Below, piece by piece: positions 6,652 to 11,252 of a DNA stretch of 11,252 nucleotides (position 1 is the first letter of the stretch; every line of letters begins with the position of its first letter). The notes beneath the pieces are model-generated. The model worked only from the letters and a program-made list of their open reading frames with translations. It was not told where the DNA came from and searched no databases. The translations under genes and the position numbers were made by a program. Location of the stretch: NCBI GenBank assembly GCA_003644335.1, contig QNCB01000012.1:1-11252 (forward strand), read 5' to 3'. The DNA is from Planctomycetota bacterium (GTDB lineage Bacteria; Planctomycetota; Phycisphaerae; SM23-33).

Positions 6652-6693
6652 GATTTCGGATTGTGGATTTTGGATTGGGCTTAATCCGAAATC
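6652..6693. repeat. Heptamer repeat array with inverted partner
   Basis: Four direct 7-base units (GATTTCG, GATTGTG, GATTTTG, GATTGGG; 6652-6679) are followed in exact phase by two inverted units (CTTAATC, CGAAATC; 6680-6693), making six units in 42 bases. The outer parts form an 11-bp perfect inverted repeat (6652-6662 with 6683-6693). It occupies the gap (6607-6821) between the glycosyltransferase and the lipoprotein gene. No T-run follows, so it is not a typical terminator. Short tandem heptamers of this style are known from cyanobacteria (STRR repeats). Confidence 0.75.
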
Positions 6694-6718
6694 GAAAACC
6701 TCTCGTCCGACAATCATC

Positions 6719-6747
6719 TTGAAAACTCACTTGGCGTGTGATACAAA
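6719..6747 (+). promoter_or_regulatory. Candidate promoter for the lipoprotein-sigma unit
   Basis: TTGAAA (6719-6724) and TACAAA (6742-6747) are separated by 17 bases, and the -10 is preceded by TGA, giving an extended -10 form. The match is five of six at -35 and four of six at -10 to the housekeeping consensus. Transcription would start near 6754, leaving a leader of about 68 bases before the GTG at 6822 and excluding any start upstream. Prediction by sequence only. Confidence 0.45.
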
Positions 6748-6821
6748 AATGCCATAAAAATGTTCGGGTCGCTTTGCGCCCCTGTCCCTGTCGGCCTATG
6801 GCGAAAATTTGGAGAACGAAC

Positions 6822-8525
6822 GTGCGAAATAAAAAAAAACATATTGGGGTTACAATGGGGACTCTGCTTTGCTTTGTTGGCATCCTTTCGTTGATGGGCT
6901 GCTGGGACGCTACCAAGCGAGCGGCTGGGCGAAATATCCAAAAGGCTACCGCGCAGGCGACCGCGCTTTACGCCCAGGCTAATAGCTTGCTCGGCCAGGC
7001 CCAGTTGGCCACTGACGGGAAGCCTTTGCCCGGCGAGGACAAATCGCTGGACCCAGCTATTCTCAAATTGCTAAGTCAAGCAGAGGCTGTGCTGACGACG
7101 GCGCTGAAGGAAAATTATCAAGGCCGACCCGACAACGCTGTCCCACATGCTGACGTGGCCCTGGCCAAGATGACACTCGGCGAGGTGCGGAACCTGCAAG
7201 GCCAATGTTATGCAAACTCTGCCAGGATGGCTTTGCGACGGGCGGCTGCGTCGCTGAATAAAGCGAAGGAACAGTTGGACCAGGCCCAGCGAGGGAACAG
7301 CTTCGTCCAGGCTTTCGATTTGCGAGTTCGCAACGCCAGGCAAACCCTGAAAGACCTCGATGCCCAAGCCCAGGCGATTGAGAAGAACAAAGCTACCATT
7401 TCCGCGGAGAAAACCAGGTTGGCGAGGGACATCGCAGCCCGCCAGGCTACCATCGCCAAGTTGAACAAAACGATAGAAGCTGATGGTGCCCAGGCCAGTT
7501 CGTTGCGAAAGGACAGTTCGTTGTCGACCGGCGAAGCCAGCTTGGCAAAACTCGACGCCGCATTGAAAATCGAGGAAGGCATTCGCACGGACAGAGTGAA
7601 AATCGCGAAGATTCAAGACCAGGTTCGGGGGCTCAAAGGGCAGGGGGATTATTGCGACTATCAGCTAAGTCAAGCTGATCATAAGCTCTCGCAGATCGCA
7701 GCCAATCGTAAAAATTGCAAGTTCACAGCCTCGCGCGATGCGGAGTTTCTCCGCGTCCAGGCTGGGGAGGTAGCTGCGTTGTGGAAGCTGGCCAGCGAGG
7801 CCCAGGCCCAGGCTGGTCGTGCGTGCAGCGAAGCTCTTGACCTGGCGGGTCAGGCCCGGAGGGCATGGAACTCCGCTGGGGAAGAGCTAAGCCAGGCCGG
7901 TCGGCTGGGGTCGAACAAGCAGGCGACGATTCTCTCTATCAATGGCGAGTCCAAGGCCCTGGCTTCAGCTATGGAGATGACCTTGTGGGACATGAACCGC
8001 CGAGTCGACAGGTTTGTCAAGCAAGCTGAGGCTCTGTGGGGCCAGCTTCACGCGGCCAGGCCTGCGGAGCCTGTCGATAAGTCTTTGAAGGATTTTCTCG
8101 ACCGCACCGCCAGCAGCGCACAGGACGCCCTGGCCCAGAGCAAGGCAGCTTTGACTTTGCGAACCCAAGCCAGCCAGGCCAGCCCACCAGCCCGACGGTG
8201 GTATTATCAGCGAGACCTCGTAGGTGCGTATGTCCGCTATTCCCAGTCGCTCGATGCAGCAGGTCAGCCTGACCAGGCCCAGGCAATGCTGAGCAAGGCT
8301 CGCGAACTCGTCGGGCAAATTGAGCGCCAGGCAAGACAAGCCGAGCAGAAGCAATCGATAGCCGGGCTAAAAAAACTAACCGGAATGAAAACGGAAAAAC
8401 CGGCATCGCCAGCACCGCCGGCAAAATTAACAGCACCCAAAAAACCAGCCAAATCAACGGCACCCAAAGCGCCAGCCAAGCCGACCCACCCGAAAAAAAA
8501 CGGGGTCTTGAAAAAACTCTTCTAA
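6822..8525 (+). CDS. Coiled-coil lipoprotein of unknown function
   Basis: A secreted lipoprotein of 567 residues that I do not recognise. The GTG start has GGAGA (6811-6815) upstream at good spacing, and begins a clear lipoprotein signal: basic RNKKKH, hydrophobic core (14-24) and lipobox LMGC with the lipidated Cys at 27. An alternative ATG at 6798 would spoil this layout. The mature part is Ala/Gln/Lys-rich and mostly helical, with long heptad-like stretches (strongest about 170-300) and weak TPR-like segments near both ends, one being RRWYYQRDLVGAYVRYSQSL. Several further Cys are scattered through it. The last 45 residues are a Lys/Pro/Ala tail (APKKPAK, PKAPAKPTHPKK), possibly cell-wall or nucleic-acid contacting. 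Codons 4-6 form a run of nine A. The sigma factor gene follows after 13 bases, so the two are probably co-transcribed; a regulatory link is only a guess. Confidence 0.75.
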   Translation: MRNKKKHIGVTMGTLLCFVGILSLMGCWDATKRAAGRNIQKATAQATALYAQANSLLGQAQLATDGKPLPGEDKSLDPAILKLLSQAEAVLTTALKENYQGRPDNAVPHADVALAKMTLGEVRNLQGQCYANSARMALRRAAASLNKAKEQLDQAQRGNSFVQAFDLRVRNARQTLKDLDAQAQAIEKNKATISAEKTRLARDIAARQATIAKLNKTIEADGAQASSLRKDSSLSTGEASLAKLDAALKIEEGIRTDRVKIAKIQDQVRGLKGQGDYCDYQLSQADHKLSQIAANRKNCKFTASRDAEFLRVQAGEVAALWKLASEAQAQAGRACSEALDLAGQARRAWNSAGEELSQAGRLGSNKQATILSINGESKALASAMEMTLWDMNRRVDRFVKQAEALWGQLHAARPAEPVDKSLKDFLDRTASSAQDALAQSKAALTLRTQASQASPPARRWYYQRDLVGAYVRYSQSLDAAGQPDQAQAMLSKARELVGQIERQARQAEQKQSIAGLKKLTGMKTEKPASPAPPAKLTAPKKPAKSTAPKAPAKPTHPKKNGVLKKLF

Positions 8526-8538
8526 GCAAACCCAGGCG

Positions 8539-10194
8539 ATGCGAAAGTATAAAAACAAAGCTATTGCCGAACTTTCCGGCGAGTTGTGTTCAAGCCTGCC
8601 CAGGTTGCGGAAGGGGTTTCTCGACGCAGCGGAGGACTTGCTGCAACTGACTAACCCAGATCAGGCGTATCCCTACGAGTTTGTGGTTTTTCGGCTGACC
8701 GGTTATCGGCCACAAGCCCGGACCAAGCGGGTATTCGACGGCAAGGGGCTGCGAAATGACCTGCTGGTGCTTATGCTCGACGTCTCCGACAGCTTCGAGC
8801 TGCACACGAGCGACTACAGCGAGAAGGTCTACGACACGGCTGCGATGGCCCGGCGGTTCGATGTGTCCACCAAAACCATCCAGCGCTGGAGGCTGCGGGG
8901 CCTGCCAGCCCGGCGACTGATTTTCCCCGACGGCAAACGACGCATAGGCTTTCTCGACAGCTCCGTCGAGTGGTTCCTGCACGACCACCTCGCCGACGTA
9001 CAGCGGTCGATGAAGTTCTCGCAACTCTCCCAGGCTGAGCGAGACAAAATCATCACCCGGGCCAGACGCATGGCTACTTTTGCCAACTGCACCCTGATCG
9101 AAATCGCCCGCAGACTAGCCCGGCGAACGGGCCGGGCTGTCGAAACCATACGATACACCATCCGCAAGCACGACACGGAGTTCCCGGACAAAGCTATCTT
9201 CCCACACCTGCTCAGCTCAGTCGGTGGCCAGGAAAAAAGGCTGATTTATCGCAGCTTTCTGCGGGGTGAGTCTGTGGGCAAGCTCGCTCAGCGATATCGT
9301 CGCACACGCGGCAGCATTTATCGCATCGTAAACGAGATGCGGGCACATCAGCTGTTGGAACAGCCCGTATCGTTTGTCTACAACGAATGTTTCGAGTCGC
9401 CCAACGCCGAGAAGAGTATCTTCGCTGAGGATAACGAAGCCCAGGCTGATGCGACGAAAAAAGTCAAAACTCCCGCTGATCTCCCGCCATATCTCAAAAC
9501 GCTCTACGACGTGCCGCTGCTGTCGGCCAAGCAGGAATATCAGCTGTTTTGCCAATACAATTTTCTCAAGTTCAAAGCTGACAAGTGTCGCAAGCAAATC
9601 GACCCCAAGCACGCCCTGGCCAAGCAGGTCAAAGAGGTCGAGTCGCTTCTGCTCCAGGCCAACGTCCTCAAGAACCACATCGTCCGGGCGAATCTCCGCC
9701 TGGTCGTTTCCATCGCCAAGAGGCACCTCCGAGGCCCACTGAACCTCTTCGAACTTATCAGCGACGGGAATATCTCGCTTATGCGGGCGGTGGAAAAGTT
9801 CGATTTCGCGCGAGGCTTTCGCTTCAGTACATACGCATCGTGGGCTATTATGCGAAACTTCGCCCGATCGGTGCCCAAAGAGCGATATCGTCTCGACCGT
9901 TTCGCCACGGGCAACGAAGAGATACTCGATATCGCAGCTGGGCTTAGAAGCTACGACCCGCGGGAAAACAACTCCGCCGAGATGCGCGAAACCATCGACG
10001 TGCTGATGCAGCACCTCACCCCGCGAGAGCGGACGATTCTGACCGAGCATTACGGCCTGGACGAAGCGGGGCGCACCAAAACTTTCGATCAGCTAGGCAA
10101 GAGGCTGGGGATATCCAAAGAGCGCGTCCGGCAGATAGAGATCCAAGCCCTGGAAAAACTTCGCGAAATCTCCGACGCGAGAGAAAATATCTGA
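8539..10194 (+). CDS. Sigma-70 family factor with N-terminal multi-HTH extension
   Basis: A 551-residue RNA polymerase sigma factor. The C-terminal half holds region 1.2-like DLPPYLKTLYDVPLLSAKQEY (314-334), region 2 (about 376-446: RANLRLVVSIAKRHL, then STYASWAIMRNFARSVP at 430-446), and region 4 (about 493-545: LTPRERTIL, ISKERVRQIEIQALEKLR). Only about 46 residues separate regions 2 and 4, so region 3 is shortened or missing. Aligned with E. coli RpoD, W434, Q437 and T440 become A436, R439 and A442, which predicts altered -10 recognition; the region 4.2 helix is conventional. The N-terminal half is not an RpoD region 1.1. It has a MerR/excisionase-like HTH (97-128, AAMARRFDVSTKTIQRWRLRGLP), a second HTH-like segment (185-210) and a third (231-268). 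AGG lies only two bases before the ATG, a weak site, so coupling to the upstream lipoprotein gene is likely. Such long sigma factors are familiar from planctomycetes; their regulons are not known to me. Confidence 0.88.
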   Translation: MRKYKNKAIAELSGELCSSLPRLRKGFLDAAEDLLQLTNPDQAYPYEFVVFRLTGYRPQARTKRVFDGKGLRNDLLVLMLDVSDSFELHTSDYSEKVYDTAAMARRFDVSTKTIQRWRLRGLPARRLIFPDGKRRIGFLDSSVEWFLHDHLADVQRSMKFSQLSQAERDKIITRARRMATFANCTLIEIARRLARRTGRAVETIRYTIRKHDTEFPDKAIFPHLLSSVGGQEKRLIYRSFLRGESVGKLAQRYRRTRGSIYRIVNEMRAHQLLEQPVSFVYNECFESPNAEKSIFAEDNEAQADATKKVKTPADLPPYLKTLYDVPLLSAKQEYQLFCQYNFLKFKADKCRKQIDPKHALAKQVKEVESLLLQANVLKNHIVRANLRLVVSIAKRHLRGPLNLFELISDGNISLMRAVEKFDFARGFRFSTYASWAIMRNFARSVPKERYRLDRFATGNEEILDIAAGLRSYDPRENNSAEMRETIDVLMQHLTPRERTILTEHYGLDEAGRTKTFDQLGKRLGISKERVRQIEIQALEKLREISDARENI

Positions 10195-10203
10195 CACCCC
10201 CCC

Positions 10204-10677
10204 CTACTTGCCCAGTAAAACTATCGCGTAGCAGGCGATGCCTTCGTTGCGTCCTATCAGTCCCATGCCCTCGGCGGTTTTGGCCTTGACGGAGACGTCG
10301 CTGGCGGGGACTTCCAACAGCTTGGCGATATTGCAAGCCAGGGCTGATTTCACAGGCCCGAGCTTCGGAGTCTCAGCCAGGATGGTTATGTCGCAGTTGC
10401 CCACCGTATACCCAGCCTCGCTTGCCAGCTCGAGCGCCCGAGCGACGAAGATGCTGCTGTCAGCTCCTGCCCATTGCGGGTCGGTATCGGGAAAATGCTC
10501 GCCGATATCCCCAGCTGCGAGCGCGCCGAAAATAGCGTCAGCCAGGGCGTGGAGCACCACGTCGCCATCGCTGTGGGCCCCCAGGCCCGCGGAGTGTTCC
10601 GCCTTCACACCGCCCAGCACCAACGCCCTGCCCGGGACGAAATGGTGCGAATCGAAGCCTAGTCCTATACGCGTCAT
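10204..10677 (-). CDS. ispF: 2-C-methyl-D-erythritol 2,4-cyclodiphosphate synthase
   Basis: IspF catalyses the cyclisation of CDP-methylerythritol 2-phosphate to MEcPP with release of CMP, the fifth step of the MEP isoprenoid pathway; it is a cytosolic homotrimer. The protein has 157 residues, the normal length. The zinc ligands are in place: D9 and H11 in GFDSHHF and H43 in HSDGDVVLHALADA. The substrate-contacting block FPDTDPQWAGADS (62-74) and the family signature KAKTAEGMGLIGRNEGI (131-147) are intact. The ATG at 10677 gives the family-typical MTRIGLGFD start, though no strong ribosome binding site precedes it. It is convergent with the sigma factor; only nine bases separate the two stop codons. 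It is not fused to IspD and no other MEP gene is in the window. Confidence 0.96.
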   Translation of the reverse strand: MTRIGLGFDSHHFVPGRALVLGGVKAEHSAGLGAHSDGDVVLHALADAIFGALAAGDIGEHFPDTDPQWAGADSSIFVARALELASEAGYTVGNCDITILAETPKLGPVKSALACNIAKLLEVPASDVSVKAKTAEGMGLIGRNEGIACYAIVLLGK

Positions 10678-10755
10678 TTCAGCAGGATATGAAAAAATGA
10701 TTTTTATGGCAAGAAGTTAGAAAAGTTTCCCCGCTGAGATACCGATTAGATGTGT

Positions 10756-10852
10756 GTCCCCTTGGTAGGGACGGATTGGAGTTTGTGTAGCTCTGTACCC
10801 CGGTGTTGGCTGATCGTTTCAGCCAGGCGGTGGCCTGTGCGTTAAAAAACGC
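10756..10852 (+). other. Run of short hairpins in the leader of the sensor gene
   Basis: Four neighbouring inverted repeats lie in the 211-base gap between ispF and the sensor gene: GTCCC/GGGAC (10756-10772), GGCTGA/TCAGCC (10808-10824), CAGGC/GCCTG (10824-10837) and GCGTT/AACGC (10839-10852). Together they suggest a structured RNA leader, but they match no riboswitch class I can recognise. The rest of the gap shows no clear promoter for either gene. Confidence 0.35.
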
Positions 10853-10888
10853 CAAAAAACTGGACTCGTAGATGGAGAGATGTAGTAG

Positions 10889-11252
10889 ATGACAAGTCAA
10901 TTACTGACAAATACGGCTGGGGAACAGCAGCAGGACAATGAGCGAGAACAAACGACTTCTGTGCGAAGGAAAATAATAGGGCCGCTGATGGCGGCGATGT
11001 TGAGCTTGGGGCTTGTTTCGGTGGAGGCTTCGCATTGGGGCCTGGCTGCTGCGATGGGTGCAAGTTTGCTGTTTGGTTGTTGCATGGTCGCGGGGTTGTA
11101 CGCGTTTCTTGGCAGGGTCGACCGCAGGCTGAAGGCGGAAATCGAAGGTCGCAAGCGGGCGGACGAGGAAAGCAAGAGGCTTCAGACCGCGCTGGATTAT
11201 TCCGCTGACGCTATTTTTCTGGTGGATCGAAAATCCATGAAGTTTGTGGAGA
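10889..11252 (+). CDS. Two-TM sensor protein with PAS domain (partial, C-terminus outside window)
   Basis: N-terminal 121 residues of a membrane sensor. A polar, Gln/Glu-rich start (1-25) is followed by two hydrophobic helices at about 29-46 and 51-74 with a very short outer loop, then a charged helical linker (about 76-100), and ALDYSADAIFLVDRKSMKFVE, which reads as the opening of a PAS domain. This is the usual front end of sensor histidine kinases, and of some diguanylate cyclases; the output domain is outside the window, so which it is cannot be said. The short loop argues for sensing by the PAS or membrane part and not by a periplasmic domain. The ATG at 10889 has GGAGAG (10874-10879) nine bases upstream and the frame is open to the window edge. 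It is divergent from ispF. Confidence 0.8.
   Translation, partial: MTSQLLTNTAGEQQQDNEREQTTSVRRKIIGPLMAAMLSLGLVSVEASHWGLAAAMGASLLFGCCMVAGLYAFLGRVDRRLKAEIEGRKRADEESKRLQTALDYSADAIFLVDRKSMKFVE

Noticed and set aside
5934..6653. 239-codon plus-strand frame overlapping the glycosyltransferase
   Set aside because: Arg/Gly/Asp-rich shifted-frame translation; the glycosyltransferase frame has the DAD and QED motifs and membrane helices.
6738..6821. Upstream extension of the lipoprotein to 6738
   Set aside because: It begins inside the candidate -10 box and would put 28 extra residues before a well-formed lipoprotein signal peptide that has its own GTG start and ribosome binding site.
9217..10050. 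277-codon minus-strand open frame inside the sigma factor
   Set aside because: It lies antisense to the conserved sigma regions 2 and 4 and shows no domain of its own.
10731..10745. CTGAGATAC, the core word of TPP riboswitches
   Set aside because: The rest of the aptamer (5' GGGG half, ACCTGATC arm and CGNAGGGA closing segment) is missing or out of order, and the downstream gene is a sensor protein and not a thiamine gene.
1..11252. CRISPR arrays, tRNA or rRNA genes, insertion sequences, att sites
   Set aside because: No repeat-spacer pattern, cloverleaf, transposase motif or terminal inverted repeats with target duplications were found on either strand.

Overview
The window reads as an ordinary chromosomal stretch from a moderately GC-rich bacterium (GC judged by eye in the mid-50s percent). 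It is probably a member of the Planctomycetota, perhaps near the Phycisphaerae. That placement is inferred from the divergent YchF GTPase, the tandem DUF21/CBS pair, and a long sigma-70 protein with extra N-terminal helix-turn-helix segments and a region 2.4 of the form STYASWAIMRNFARSVP. No rRNA, tRNA, CRISPR array, transposase or phage gene was seen.

Layout. On the minus strand, 1-760 is the N-terminal two thirds of a YchF/OLA1-like GTPase that runs off the left edge. A non-coding gap with T-tract repeats and dyads separates it from a plus-strand series: a small DUF4282 membrane protein (1047-1349), a short MazG-like pyrophosphohydrolase (1486-1749), and two overlapping CNNM/CorC-type membrane proteins (1828-3105 and 3099-4079). 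A strong intrinsic terminator closes that unit (4195-4236). A second unit pairs the nickel-pincer cofactor enzyme LarC (4262-5446) with a family 2 membrane glycosyltransferase (5443-6606); the two overlap at ATGA behind a run of nine G. A gap holding heptamer repeats and a candidate promoter leads to a third unit: an unrecognised coiled-coil lipoprotein (6822-8525) and, 13 bases later, the multi-HTH sigma factor (8539-10194). IspF of the MEP isoprenoid pathway is convergent on the minus strand (10204-10677). A structured-looking leader then precedes the start of a two-TM, PAS-containing sensor protein that leaves the right edge (10889-11252).

How the genes work together. Metabolically they are unrelated: GTPase, ion transport, LarC, isoprenoid synthesis. 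Three pairings are tight enough to suggest joint expression: the two CNNM proteins, larC with the glycosyltransferase, and the lipoprotein with the sigma factor. The last is the most interesting, because a surface lipoprotein of unknown role precedes a sigma factor whose -10-reading helix differs from RpoD while its -35-reading helix looks standard.

Across the whole window two hexamers, CCAGGC (with its complement GCCTGG) and CAGCTG, are much commoner than base composition predicts, on both strands, in all reading frames and between genes. Three different gaps also contain 7- or 8-base tandem repeats. I found no clear undescribed system; the best leads are the sigma factor with its lipoprotein, the LarC/glycosyltransferase G9 junction, and the repeated words.
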